Of a stretch of DNA of 64,000 nucleotides, positions 1 to 8,755 are shown piece by piece. Each line of letters begins with the position of its first letter. Within the stretch, counting starts at the first letter, position 1. The notes beneath the pieces were generated by a model that worked only from the letters and a program-made list of their open reading frames with translations, was not told the DNA's origin and did not search any database. Where the stretch lies: positions 1 to 64,000 of the forward strand of contig JAJDAT010000031.1 in NCBI GenBank assembly GCA_029261715.1, in the 5' to 3' direction. The position numbers and the translations under genes were made by a program. Source of the stretch: Nitrospinia bacterium (GTDB lineage Bacteria; Nitrospinota; Nitrospinia; Nitrospinales; JAJDAT01).

Positions 1-25
1 GACCGTCTCGCTGTTTTGAGTGCAT
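1..25 (-). CDS. 5' end of a gene running off the left edge
   Basis: On the minus strand an ATG lies at 25-23, preceded by a strong Shine-Dalgarno GGAGG (complement of 30-34) at a spacing of four bases. Eight codons are visible (MHSKQRDG) before the window ends. The ribosome binding site is the main evidence. Function cannot be judged. The gene would diverge from the pilin gene across about 770 bases. Confidence 0.5.
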
Positions 26-724
26 AAATCCTCCAGTTTTTGAACGCTGATTACAGTTTTCTTGCAATTTTACAACACTCAAAAGCACCTTTCACCCTTT
101 ATTCATAGGATTAGACTACTTTTTCAGGGACGACTAATTAGGGAGATGAAGCCTTTTTCTTTAACCTCAATTTAAATCGTTCAAAGTCTTTCTTTCCCGT
201 TATGGAATCCTCACGCCTTATTTAATTCCTCTCGACATCCAGTGAAGCTCATATTTCCAGCAATCTTAGCTATTTCCATTTGTGTGGAGGTGAGGTTTGG
301 TCAACTGGAAAAAATATTCAATCAAAAAAGCTGAATACAAATTATCTAACAAATATTTTTTATTTTGGAGTTTGTTTGATGCTTGGTTTTAGTTAAATAG
401 CTTGTTGTTTCTTTAATATTTCTTTTTCGAGTAAGGGGTGTTACCCAATGTGAATTCATTTACCCATCTTTATTCCATTATTTGGTAGTTTTGAAAAATG
501 TTCTTAATATTGATTTTGGCTCTGAGTTCAATAAAACATTAATTTTTAGATTTTAAGTAATTGTTTTTTATCGAATTATGCGTTTTTTTTGTTTTTTTCC
601 GTGGTTAAGTGTCCAAAACAAAAGGTTTTCGACGCATTTTAGTCTCTTTTTAAAAAACCATTGAAAACCGGTGAGTTAAAAGAAAAGTCAAAAAAAACCA
701 TTTTTTTTTCTTAATTTTTGTATT
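26..724. other. intergenic region, no gene seen
   Basis: Very AT-rich stretch of about 700 bases between the leftward gene at the edge and the pilin promoter. Stops are frequent in all frames, and no tRNA-like fold or long repeat is seen. It presumably holds promoters for both divergent genes and perhaps activator sites for the sigma-54 promoter, but no site can be named. Confidence 0.5.
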
Positions 725-740
725 TGGTCCTTTGTTTGCA
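725..740 (+). promoter_or_regulatory. sigma-54 (-24/-12) promoter of the pilin gene
   Basis: The sequence TGGTCC-N5-TTGCA has the invariant GG (726-727) and GC (738-739) spaced exactly ten bases apart, as RpoN promoters require, and matches the consensus TGGCAC-N5-TTGCW closely. Transcription would start near 751, leaving a leader of about 68 bases before the pilin start. Type IV pilin genes are classically RpoN/PilR dependent, which agrees. No PilR site was identified. Confidence 0.7.
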
Positions 741-818
741 TTAGTAATGGGAAAAAGCAAACTTATTAACGACTCATTTACTAAAACTTTTTAAATGCCT
801 TCGATAAAGGAGAAAATG

Positions 819-1202
819 ATGGAAAACACAGTAAAAAATGAAAAGGGTTTTACCCTTATTGAATTGATCATGGTGATCGTAATTTTAGGAATTTTGGCCG
901 CTACGGCAGTTCCTAAGTTTATCGACTTAAAAAGCGACGCTCTTGGCGCAAGACGAGATAACTTGTCTGGGGCTTTGAGAGCTTCTGTTAATATTCTGCA
1001 TGCTAACTATATTTTGAGAAACGCTTCAACTTATGACGTTACGACGGTTGTAGGTTCAGTAGACGCTCAAGGCTTGACTCCGGTTGTTGCCAGCGCAACA
1101 TCTGTCACCGCATCTGCGGATGGCGTTACTTATAGCTGGAGCTACAGCCCACATGCTGGCGTTCAAGACCCTGCTACGATTGGCGCCCCTGGTACCCTCT
1201 AA
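819..1202 (+). CDS. type IV major pilin-like protein
   Basis: Prepilin of about 127 residues. It has a short basic leader ending in KNEKG, then the class III cleavage/methylation site G|FTLIEL with Glu at +5, and a hydrophobic N-terminal helix ending near AVPKFIDL. The remaining globular part is short and has no cysteine pair. The start at 819 (or 816) is preferred because AAAGGAG lies at 806-812; the ATG at 795 has no ribosome binding site. A prepilin peptidase elsewhere would process it for assembly into a pilus or pseudopilus. It stands alone between a sigma-54 promoter and a terminator, so it is monocistronic and probably highly regulated. A type II secretion pseudopilin is the alternative. 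Confidence 0.88.
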   Translation: MENTVKNEKGFTLIELIMVIVILGILAATAVPKFIDLKSDALGARRDNLSGALRASVNILHANYILRNASTYDVTTVVGSVDAQGLTPVVASATSVTASADGVTYSWSYSPHAGVQDPATIGAPGTL

Positions 1203-1246
1203 TTTCGGTACTTAACCAACATGGTTTAAATAAACCAATAAGGAGA

Positions 1247-1279
1247 GCCCCCTTTCTAAAGAAAGGGGGCCTTTTATTT
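1247..1279 (+). terminator. Rho-independent terminator of the pilin gene
   Basis: Perfect 10-bp stem GCCCCCTTTC / GAAAGGGGGC (1247-1256 and 1261-1270) with a TAAA loop, followed by CTTTTATTT. It lies 45 bases after the pilin stop. Confidence 0.92.
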
Positions 1280-1366
1280 ATGAAAATTTCCCAAGCCGTA
1301 GAAGCAAGTATCGTTTTTTCCATTCTCGCCGTTTTTATTTTTGGAATTCTTTGGGGTCTAAATTGA
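1280..1366 (+). CDS. possible 28-residue single-pass membrane peptide
   Basis: ATG-initiated frame of 28 codons with a short polar start (MKISQAVEAS) and one strongly hydrophobic helix ending LWGLN, as in small membrane proteins. It begins inside the T-tract of the pilin terminator and has no clear ribosome binding site, so it would need read-through or its own promoter. Supported only by composition; it may be a chance frame. Confidence 0.25.
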   Translation: MKISQAVEASIVFSILAVFIFGILWGLN

Positions 1367-1568
1367 TAATTAGAAAATAAGGCAACTTTTTTTCATCTAT
1401 AATGCTTTATTAGATAAATTATCAAAAAACAACTAGCCCATTAGATTCTCTAAGAACATTTTATTCTTCCAATTAATTCCTAAAAGAAAATAACTTGTTG
1501 TACATTTATTTTTTAGTTAGGTTACTAGAAGAGATTAAAATTTTTTAGTATTAAAATCTAACTCATAC

Positions 1569-2738
1569 ATGTCCTCTACTTCATTAAATGCCAATAAAGC
1601 TTTAGTTGTTGGTTTTTTAGTTCTTTTCCTGTTTGGCATAACTCGACTATTAAATCTGTCGGGATTTCCCCTATTTACCGACGAAGCTATCTATATCCAT
1701 TGGGCGCAATTAATGCGTAGCGATTGGGATGATATTTTTATTTCCAAAATGGATGGAAAGCAGCCTTTATATATGTGGTTGGTTGCGTTAGCTCTTAACT
1801 TTAAGTTAGATCCTCTTATAACAGGAAGATGCATAACGATACTTGCATCCTTATGTTCTATCGCCGGTATATTTTATATAGGGAAAACGCTTTTTAATTA
1901 TCGCGTTGGTTTTTTTGCCGTTCTATCCTGGATATTTCTTCCATACCTTTTATTTTTTGATCGTTTGGCTTTGGCTGATGGATTGTTAACAGCTTGCGGA
2001 GTTTGGTCTGTAGCGATGGCCGTTTATATAATAAAAAATCCTAAGTCGGGAATATTGCCTTTTTTATTCTTAGGTGGTTTTCTTGGCTGCGCCTATATGA
2101 CTAAAGCTACAGCGCTTTTACTGGTTCCAATACCATTTGTTTTCTTGTTGTTAGGCAAAAAGCGAGGAGAACGACAATGGATTTATAGAAGTGTAGCGGC
2201 ATTAGGTTGCGCGGCTTTTGTAGCTTTGCCTTATTTCTTGTCGCAGACAGGATTAGCAATTTCAGATAGAGATTTAATAGTACATCGACAGGACTTGGTA
2301 TTAACTCCAAGTGAATTACTATCGCTGCCGTGGGCAATATGGTATAGAAACGCGGAAATAATATGGGAATTTTACTGCGCTTATATTACATGGCCCATAT
2401 TGACTCTTTTAGGCTTTGCAATAGGCTCAATATTTTTGGAAAAAAATTATATAGGAATTGGAGTGATTTTTTGGGCTGTATTTCCAACGCTCGCGATTGT
2501 CTTAGTTGCCAAGGGATTTTTTTCAAGATATTTCATTATCGCATTGCCTCCTTTAACTATTTTAGCGGCAGTGGCTTTTGAAAGGCTGGGCATCTTTATA
2601 AGCAAGTTAATGGAACGCGCTTCGCGCTTTGGAAATATGTCTGTAACGGCAAAACAAGTCGTCGCATTTTGCTTATTGTTTTTCATTACATTTCTTGACA
2701 GTTTTTTTTTGCCTGGAAATTTATCAAAGACCCGCTAA
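1569..2738 (+). CDS. GT39-family glycosyltransferase, N-terminal part (frame-disrupted)
   Basis: Integral membrane GT-C glycosyltransferase of the ArnT/PMT (GT39) superfamily. Residues 36-50 carry the acidic first-loop signature (FTDEAIYIHW) expected to hold the catalytic Asp/Glu, followed by about ten membrane helices. Such enzymes move a sugar from a polyprenyl-phosphate donor onto lipid or protein on the outer face of the inner membrane. The frame ends early at 2738 because of a shift at the T9 run at 2702-2710. Reading -1 there continues (AWKFIKDPLSAPIHELD...) into the frame ending at 3223, giving about 551 residues, like the 545-562-residue paralogue ending at 22141. The start has no convincing ribosome binding site. 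Confidence 0.8.
   Translation: MSSTSLNANKALVVGFLVLFLFGITRLLNLSGFPLFTDEAIYIHWAQLMRSDWDDIFISKMDGKQPLYMWLVALALNFKLDPLITGRCITILASLCSIAGIFYIGKTLFNYRVGFFAVLSWIFLPYLLFFDRLALADGLLTACGVWSVAMAVYIIKNPKSGILPFLFLGGFLGCAYMTKATALLLVPIPFVFLLLGKKRGERQWIYRSVAALGCAAFVALPYFLSQTGLAISDRDLIVHRQDLVLTPSELLSLPWAIWYRNAEIIWEFYCAYITWPILTLLGFAIGSIFLEKNYIGIGVIFWAVFPTLAIVLVAKGFFSRYFIIALPPLTILAAVAFERLGIFISKLMERASRFGNMSVTAKQVVAFCLLFFITFLDSFFLPGNLSKTR
2702..2710 (+). repeat. T9 homopolymer at a frame junction (candidate slippage site)
   Basis: Nine T in a row in the coding strand. In the upstream frame the bases 2705-2711 read U UUU UUG, an X XXY YYZ heptamer that permits -1 slippage. A one-base slip back joins the frame ending at 2738 to the one ending at 3223. 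Possible causes are ribosomal or transcriptional slippage, replication slippage (phase variation), a real mutation or a base-calling error. Confidence 0.6.
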
Positions 2739-2782
2739 GCGCTCCTATTCATGAACTAGATAGAATTCATTATCTTGAAGGC

Positions 2783-3223
2783 ATGAATTCTGGTTATGGT
2801 ATTAAGGAAGCTTCCAAGTTTCTTTTAGAGCAAGCGGAATTGGGAAAAATCGCAGTTATGTTTAGCTCAAAGCTTGGAAATCCTCAAGAAAGCATTGTGG
2901 TTTATTTATGGGACAAAAAGAAAGTTTTGTTGGCTCCAGTTCCGTGGTGGCCTAAACGTCCTTTGATACTACAGAACAAAGAAATTCCCATGTTTGCCCA
3001 CAAATATAAAAGGCGCCCTGAATATATGGAATCCATTGCGGGTCTAAAGAGTATATTTTTTATTTATCCCTTTATTGAATTTACGCAAGACGATTTCAAA
3101 AAGCAGAATCCGCAATTCCAAAAAGTTTTGACTATCCTCAAGCCCGATCCCAAGTACTCATTAGATATTTATAAATGGGACCTGGAGCTTCCTACCAAAA
3201 GTTTTCAAACAGAGCTTAGATAA
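2783..3223 (+). CDS. GT39-family glycosyltransferase, C-terminal part (other frame)
   Basis: Soluble C-terminal domain belonging to the gene that starts at 1569. The segment NSGYGIKEASKF matches YSGYGVPEAVKFF near residue 430 of the GT39 protein ending at 22141, and the whole stretch aligns with that paralogue's periplasmic C terminus. The frame is open back to the T9 run (from 2711), so the ATG at 2783 is probably not a real start: it is an internal Met and no ribosome binding site precedes it. Either the two pieces are joined by slippage at 2702-2710 or the gene is a pseudogene. The next gene starts five bases downstream. Confidence 0.6.
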   Translation: MNSGYGIKEASKFLLEQAELGKIAVMFSSKLGNPQESIVVYLWDKKKVLLAPVPWWPKRPLILQNKEIPMFAHKYKRRPEYMESIAGLKSIFFIYPFIEFTQDDFKKQNPQFQKVLTILKPDPKYSLDIYKWDLELPTKSFQTELR

Positions 3224-3228
3224 AAATA

Positions 3229-4935
3229 ATGCTCCGGGTTTTGGTTCTTGTTACTATCGCGATCATTACCCTCATCGGAAGCGATAATATTTATTTATCT
3301 CCAAAAGGCAATGAAACCGTTTGCCTCATTGCATACCTTTGTTTGACTTGTCTCTTTGTTACGTTTTTTTACAAAAGAACCTTGATAAAACAAACCACTG
3401 ATGTTGCTCCTTCTACCTTAGTTGGAGCTATATTTTTGATTTGGTCGGCTACAGTTTTTTTTTTCACGGTTAACTTAGACGATAGCCTGCCATTCATTGT
3501 TAAGTATCTAGGGGCGTTGTCTTGGTTTTTAGCTTTGACTTTCTATTTTGATAGCGAAACTCGCATATATGAAGCTCTTTGGGTGTTGCTTTTTCTTTCC
3601 ATACCTCTATCGATTGTTGCTTTAATCCAGCAGTATGATTTATCTGCTCTCAGATACCATGAAGATCATAGTTCGACTTCTATTTTTATCCAGATGAATC
3701 TTTTTTCCTGTTATTTAGTTTTCATAGCTCCCATTGCTATTTTGCTCTTTTTTAAATCGATAAATAACGTCCAAAAAATAGTTTCTGGTTGCGCTTTTTT
3801 GCTTTTGATACCTGCGTTGGGTTTTTCTGGGTCTCCAGGAGGGCAGTTTACTGTTGGGATTCAATTAGCTACTGTTTGCTTGTTTTGTTGGTATTTTTCC
3901 GAAAAGATTCATTTCAAAACCTTAGTTTTTGGGATGACGCTTGGGGTTTTAATTTATGTGGTTCTAGTTTTTGCTATTCAACCTAAAGATATGATTCCAA
4001 GTTCTGTTGAAGCGGACGAATCCGTATCGTTTTTGAGAAGAGCTTGGATTTGGGATCATATCCTCGCCCGGTTTGGGTTTTGGAAAGCGGCTTGGGGAAT
4101 TTTCAAAGATCATTGGATTGTTGGTAGCGGTCCTTGGACTTTTAATTTGTTATACCCTCAATACCTTGCAGAGAACGAAGCCGTGCACCCGCATGCGATC
4201 ACCGCTCATAACTTATTTATTCAAACGGCTTCAGATTATGGTCTTATTGGTTTGACGTTATTAATAGGTTTTGTGGTTTTTTGTTTAGTGTCTGCGTTTC
4301 CGATATTAAGGTCGAATTTTCAAAATCGCCGTTTTGTGGTTTTTTGTTTATTACTTTCAGTCGCCGGTTTTTTAATTCAAGGATTCATAGAGTACCTTTT
4401 GCCTGTATCCCTTTTTTTACATTATTTTATTTTATGGATGGCAGCTATTGCATTTTTAACAAGAAAAAACGACGTGAATAAAAAATTCAGTTTTCGTTTT
4501 CTTTATCCTGCGGGACTTGTTTCTGGAATAGCTACCATGGTCTTATTAGTATTATTTTATATTTATGATGATTTGATAAGTTATAAAGTTTTTGAATTTA
4601 AAAACGAGCAAGAGTTTTTCAAAACTATTTCAAAAGCAAAAGAAATATGTCCGCGTTGTGATCGTCCCTATGTATTAACTGCAGGGGCGCTTATAGAGAG
4701 TTATAAAAAAGACCAAAAACCAGAAAAGTTAAGACAGGCCGAAGAAGCTTTAGAAGAAGCCACTCGTTTAGGACATTTAGGTTATGAAATGGATTTTTTT
4801 AGAGCTCAAATAAGAGATTTACAAGGTGAAAAAGAGGAAGCTATTTTTTATAGGAAAAGGGCAAAGGAAAAATCAAGATTGGGAAACCGCAATATCTTTA
4901 CTGATTTTAATAAAATGGGTAATGACGCATTATGA
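3229..4935 (+). CDS. O-antigen ligase-like membrane protein with C-terminal TPR
   Basis: Protein of 568 residues in the Wzy_C/WaaL superfamily, with about ten to twelve predicted membrane helices. The large periplasmic loop carries the hallmark HNLFIQTASDYGLIGL near residues 323-340, matching the HNxFLxxLxxxGxxG motif of O-antigen ligases and oligosaccharyltransferases. After a last helix (about 430-450) comes a soluble tail with CPRC and helical repeats resembling TPRs (460-560). The family transfers an undecaprenyl-pyrophosphate-linked glycan onto lipid A-core or protein; which acceptor applies here cannot be read. It starts five bases after the GT39 gene and overlaps the next gene by four bases (ATGA), so the two are translationally coupled. 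Confidence 0.8.
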   Translation: MLRVLVLVTIAIITLIGSDNIYLSPKGNETVCLIAYLCLTCLFVTFFYKRTLIKQTTDVAPSTLVGAIFLIWSATVFFFTVNLDDSLPFIVKYLGALSWFLALTFYFDSETRIYEALWVLLFLSIPLSIVALIQQYDLSALRYHEDHSSTSIFIQMNLFSCYLVFIAPIAILLFFKSINNVQKIVSGCAFLLLIPALGFSGSPGGQFTVGIQLATVCLFCWYFSEKIHFKTLVFGMTLGVLIYVVLVFAIQPKDMIPSSVEADESVSFLRRAWIWDHILARFGFWKAAWGIFKDHWIVGSGPWTFNLLYPQYLAENEAVHPHAITAHNLFIQTASDYGLIGLTLLIGFVVFCLVSAFPILRSNFQNRRFVVFCLLLSVAGFLIQGFIEYLLPVSLFLHYFILWMAAIAFLTRKNDVNKKFSFRFLYPAGLVSGIATMVLLVLFYIYDDLISYKVFEFKNEQEFFKTISKAKEICPRCDRPYVLTAGALIESYKKDQKPEKLRQAEEALEEATRLGHLGYEMDFFRAQIRDLQGEKEEAIFYRKRAKEKSRLGNRNIFTDFNKMGNDAL

Positions 4936-6737
4936 AAAGTGGAATACACATCTTCGTTACAGGCGTTTTATTCTATTTAATGTTTGTAGCGAGTGAAAAT
5001 ATCTATTTGCCTTTTAATCCGGGGCAAATCATCGTTTTTTCGTCTTTTTTATTAGTTGTTTTTTTAATAGCGTGTTGGATTCAATCACCAAAAAATAAGA
5101 AAAATTTATTAAAACTACCAGGAATAATTTTGCTCATTTTTTTTCTTTGGGGAATTGTCGGGCAAAATTTTTCAATCGACTCAGAGTTATCTTATTACGG
5201 ATTTCTTAAGTATTTATCTGCCGCAATTTTTATAATAGCGGCTTCGCTTTATAGCAAAAACGAGAAAAATGTTTCATTCATTCTTTGGACTTGTTTAGTT
5301 TCTTCAATAATCCATGCTCTTATTGTCATAGGTCAGCATTACAGTCTTTCTTGGGTTCATTTGGAAAAATCTCTCTGGGGAAATGGGACAACCTATCTTA
5401 ATACTCATGGTATTGAAGCTAGAAAATGGGGTAATCCCTCCACTTTTTCAAACATAAACTATTTTAGCGGTTACCTCATTTTGCAGCTACCTATAGCTGC
5501 GTTACTGTTTTTTAAAGCGCAAAAACCATGGAAAAAAGGTTTAGCTGCTCTTACGTTTGGTCTGATAATTATCGGTTTGATCTATTCTAGATCGTTTGGG
5601 GGGCAAATTGTAGCGGCTTTAGAAACAGTATTATTACTATTGGTTTATTTGGGTTGGACTTCAAAAACTCGAAAAACAGCTATTTTGAGCGGAGCTACTA
5701 TTGGTTTTTTTTCAATTGCCCTAGTTATAGCGACCTCTTTACCGGAGGATTACAAACGTAAAATATTTGTAAATTCATTGGTGCCAGTTAAATTGTCGCG
5801 CGCAATTATGGATGGAAATATTTTAAGTCGGACAGTTTATTGGAGGGTAGCTTGGGAAATCGCCAAAGAAAAACCATTAACTGGTACTGGTTCTTTAACT
5901 TTTGGCGCTGTATATCCTTATTACAAATCAAAAATCGAAGATAATCTAAAACTCAGATACATCCAAAAATCTCCACCTCATGCTCATAATCTTTATTTCC
6001 AGATTCTTTCAGACCATGGATGGATTGGATTAATCATATTTACGGGCTTTTTATTTGTTTGGTTTATAAGAGTGTTTGAAGTGATTCGGGTTGCAGACAA
6101 GACTCCGTTTAAAAAAGAAGCATTGATTGTGGCGATTGCCTGCTTAGGTTTTTTAATTCAAAATTTTATGGAAGTTAATTGGCTGGTTTCTTCATTTATT
6201 TTCCACTTTACGCTCTTAATTATTATTTTTGATTTTTATTATTCTCAAATTTTCCCACAGAATCAAAAGGCGTCGCATAAAATATATTTTGGACTAAGCA
6301 TTACTTTATGTTTGATGGCGACTTTTTCTGCATATTATTTTCGACAATATAATCAAATTTTAAAAGTTGAAATATTAAAATCCGAGAGAGCGGAAACTTT
6401 TATTAAAACTGCGGAAAAAGCTGAAAAATTTTGTTCTAGTTGCGCTTCTGCTAAAGTTATTTTTGCTAAAACTTTATTGCAGGAATATAAAATTAATCCG
6501 AACCCTACATTTTTAGAAGAGGCTCAAAAAAAATTAGAAGGCGCTGTGCAGGAAAACCCCTATCATGTTCTTGTATTAACGTATTTAGGTAATATTTATG
6601 GTTTGCAGGGAAGAAAAGAAGAAGCTGTTCAAAAACTAAGCTTGGCTTTGAAATTATACCCAAATTCTCCCGAAGCTAAAGAAGGTTTTGCTAAATTAAG
6701 TATTAACGATTCAGTTTCAAATTCTAGCGAAAAATAA
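4932..6737 (+). CDS. O-antigen ligase-like membrane protein with C-terminal TPR (paralogue)
   Basis: Protein of 601 residues and a divergent paralogue of its upstream neighbour: the same multi-helix layout, and the same ligase motif in HNLYFQILSDHGWIGL (about residues 350-366) after a His-containing PPHA. A CSSC pair follows the last helix, matching the CPRC of the neighbour, then TPR units to the end. A conserved ligase motif in both copies suggests both are active, perhaps on different glycans or acceptors. The four-base overlap with the gene before it and the two-base gap to the next place it inside the same operon. Confidence 0.8.
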   Translation: MKSGIHIFVTGVLFYLMFVASENIYLPFNPGQIIVFSSFLLVVFLIACWIQSPKNKKNLLKLPGIILLIFFLWGIVGQNFSIDSELSYYGFLKYLSAAIFIIAASLYSKNEKNVSFILWTCLVSSIIHALIVIGQHYSLSWVHLEKSLWGNGTTYLNTHGIEARKWGNPSTFSNINYFSGYLILQLPIAALLFFKAQKPWKKGLAALTFGLIIIGLIYSRSFGGQIVAALETVLLLLVYLGWTSKTRKTAILSGATIGFFSIALVIATSLPEDYKRKIFVNSLVPVKLSRAIMDGNILSRTVYWRVAWEIAKEKPLTGTGSLTFGAVYPYYKSKIEDNLKLRYIQKSPPHAHNLYFQILSDHGWIGLIIFTGFLFVWFIRVFEVIRVADKTPFKKEALIVAIACLGFLIQNFMEVNWLVSSFIFHFTLLIIIFDFYYSQIFPQNQKASHKIYFGLSITLCLMATFSAYYFRQYNQILKVEILKSERAETFIKTAEKAEKFCSSCASAKVIFAKTLLQEYKINPNPTFLEEAQKKLEGAVQENPYHVLVLTYLGNIYGLQGRKEEAVQKLSLALKLYPNSPEAKEGFAKLSINDSVSNSSEK

Positions 6738-6739
6738 CA

Positions 6740-8755
6740 ATGATCTTTAATGATTTTAGAAAAAAGATTGAAGATTCTTATGTGTTTTACGGAGCCATTA
6801 TTTTCTTCGCTACTTTCTTAGTTTTTGGAAAAGCTACGAATAATGATTTTGTAAACTTTGACGACCCGGCTTTTGTTCTTGAAAACCCGATGGTCAGCGA
6901 GTTTTCAGTTGAAAACCTGAAAGAGATTTTCACTAGTCTGCATACCGCAAACTGGCAACCACTGACTTGGCTTTCGCACAGTTTAGATCATTTTTTGTTT
7001 GGGGTTAATCCCCAAGGGCATCACTTTACTAGCGCCTTTATCCATGGATTAAACGCTTTTTTAATTTTTCTTCTCTTCGAGTTGATTTCGCGAACTAGCT
7101 TCCCAGAAAATCGCCACAAAATACCGATACGGTATGTAGGCGTAGCCGTCGCAATACTATTTGCCATTCATCCATTGAGAGCCGAATCTGTTGCTTGGGT
7201 TTCCGAAAGAAAAGATCTTCTTTGCGCATTATTTGTATTATTAGCATATAGAAGCTACATTTCTTTTCATGCTCAAACAGCTGTAGAGACGCATCGTGGA
7301 TGGCCGATATCCGCCCTGCTTTTTTCCATGTTAGCTTTAATGGCTAAACCAATGGCGGTGACCATTCCGGTAGTTTTGTTGATTTTCGATTTATTTCCTT
7401 TAAGACGGGCCGTCAACGTTCGCGGTATTTTCTGCCTGGGTATAGAAAAATGGCCTTTCTTTATTCTTAGTTTGAGTGTTGGATTAATAACCATTTTTGG
7501 GCAAAAAAAAGTTGGGGCTTTAGCTCCTATAACGGATCTCTCGTTTTTTGAGCGAGGCATAAATTCTCTTTACAATGTTTTCTTTTATCTGGGGAAAACA
7601 CTTTTCCCGTTAAACTTGGCTCCTTTTTATCCATATGCTGAATCATTAACTATTTGGACTAGTAAGTTTGTCGTAGCGTTATTTTTCTTTTTTGGAATTT
7701 CCATTTTTTGCTTTATACGATGGAGACAGGGACAAAAATATTGGGGAGCGGCATGGTTATATTATTTAACGGTAGTAGCTCCTGTTATAGGGTTAATTCA
7801 AGTTGGTTCACAAGGAGCCGCAGATAGATATACCTATCTGCCGACGTTAAGCCTTTATTTTTTGTTTGGCTCTGCTTTGTTGTATCAAATAATTCTTTTA
7901 AAGTCTGATAGTCAAAAAAAGAGAACATTTTTTCTTGTTTCAACGATAGGAGTTTTTTTATTTATTTGTTTTGCGAGTGTTGCGATTAAACAAATAAAAA
8001 TTTGGAAAAATGGTGAATCGCTTTGGCGTAGAAATATAGAAGTTTTTCCAAAAAAACAGGCTGATGTATATCGAATGTTGGGCGATGTGCTGAGAATCAA
8101 AGAGCGATATCGAGAAGGAGAAGCGATGTTTAAAACCGCTTTAGAGATTAAGAAAGACTATTCTGCCGCTCTAAGTGGTTTAGGATTACTTTACTTAGAA
8201 CAAGGGCGTTGGGAAGAATCTGAACGCAACTTATCCTATGCAGTAGAAAAAGATCCTAAGAATGTTGAATCCAAAGTCAATCTTGGTTTGGTCTATTTAA
8301 ATATAAAAGATTATAAAAAATCACAATCCGCTTTTGAATCTGCATTAGAACTCGAGCCTGATCGTTTGGAAACTCTAAATAATTTAGGTAAATTGTTTAT
8401 TGAGATGAAAAAGTTTGAAGATGCCGAAAGTTTTCTTAAGAGAGCGGACGTTGTCAATAATAAGCGAGCGGAAGTTAAAGTTAATTTAGGATTGGTTTAC
8501 TATGAGATGGGAAGATTAGAAGAAGCGGAAATACAACTTGTAAACGCCTTAAAAATCAAACCTGAAAACTTAAAAAGTTATCTACTTTTGGCGGCAGTAT
8601 TTATTAAAGCAGGGTTATATGAGCAAGCTGAAAAGGAATTACATTTTGTTTTAAGTCAAGATGAGAAAAATGAAGTAGCGTTAAATAATCTTCAAATTAT
8701 TAATAAGAGGCGGCAGTTGGAATTATTGAAAAAAGGGAATGAGCCAAAAAACTAA
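6740..8755 (+). CDS. TMTC-like GT-C membrane protein with C-terminal TPR array
   Basis: Protein of 671 residues. The N-terminal 420 residues form a multi-pass GT-C fold with the first-loop acidic motif VNFDDPAF (about residue 37). It also has HPLRAESVAWVSERKDLL (about 147-164) and AADRYTYLP (about 358-366), signatures shared with eukaryotic TMTC O-mannosyltransferases and their bacterial relatives. Residues 430-660 hold about six TPRs. By analogy it would transfer a sugar from a polyprenyl-phosphate donor to extracytoplasmic protein, with the TPRs binding the acceptor; donor and acceptor are unknown. It overlaps the next paralogue by 17 bases. Such proteins are often annotated only as tetratricopeptide repeat proteins. 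Confidence 0.8.
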   Translation: MIFNDFRKKIEDSYVFYGAIIFFATFLVFGKATNNDFVNFDDPAFVLENPMVSEFSVENLKEIFTSLHTANWQPLTWLSHSLDHFLFGVNPQGHHFTSAFIHGLNAFLIFLLFELISRTSFPENRHKIPIRYVGVAVAILFAIHPLRAESVAWVSERKDLLCALFVLLAYRSYISFHAQTAVETHRGWPISALLFSMLALMAKPMAVTIPVVLLIFDLFPLRRAVNVRGIFCLGIEKWPFFILSLSVGLITIFGQKKVGALAPITDLSFFERGINSLYNVFFYLGKTLFPLNLAPFYPYAESLTIWTSKFVVALFFFFGISIFCFIRWRQGQKYWGAAWLYYLTVVAPVIGLIQVGSQGAADRYTYLPTLSLYFLFGSALLYQIILLKSDSQKKRTFFLVSTIGVFLFICFASVAIKQIKIWKNGESLWRRNIEVFPKKQADVYRMLGDVLRIKERYREGEAMFKTALEIKKDYSAALSGLGLLYLEQGRWEESERNLSYAVEKDPKNVESKVNLGLVYLNIKDYKKSQSAFESALELEPDRLETLNNLGKLFIEMKKFEDAESFLKRADVVNNKRAEVKVNLGLVYYEMGRLEEAEIQLVNALKIKPENLKSYLLLAAVFIKAGLYEQAEKELHFVLSQDEKNEVALNNLQIINKRRQLELLKKGNEPKN

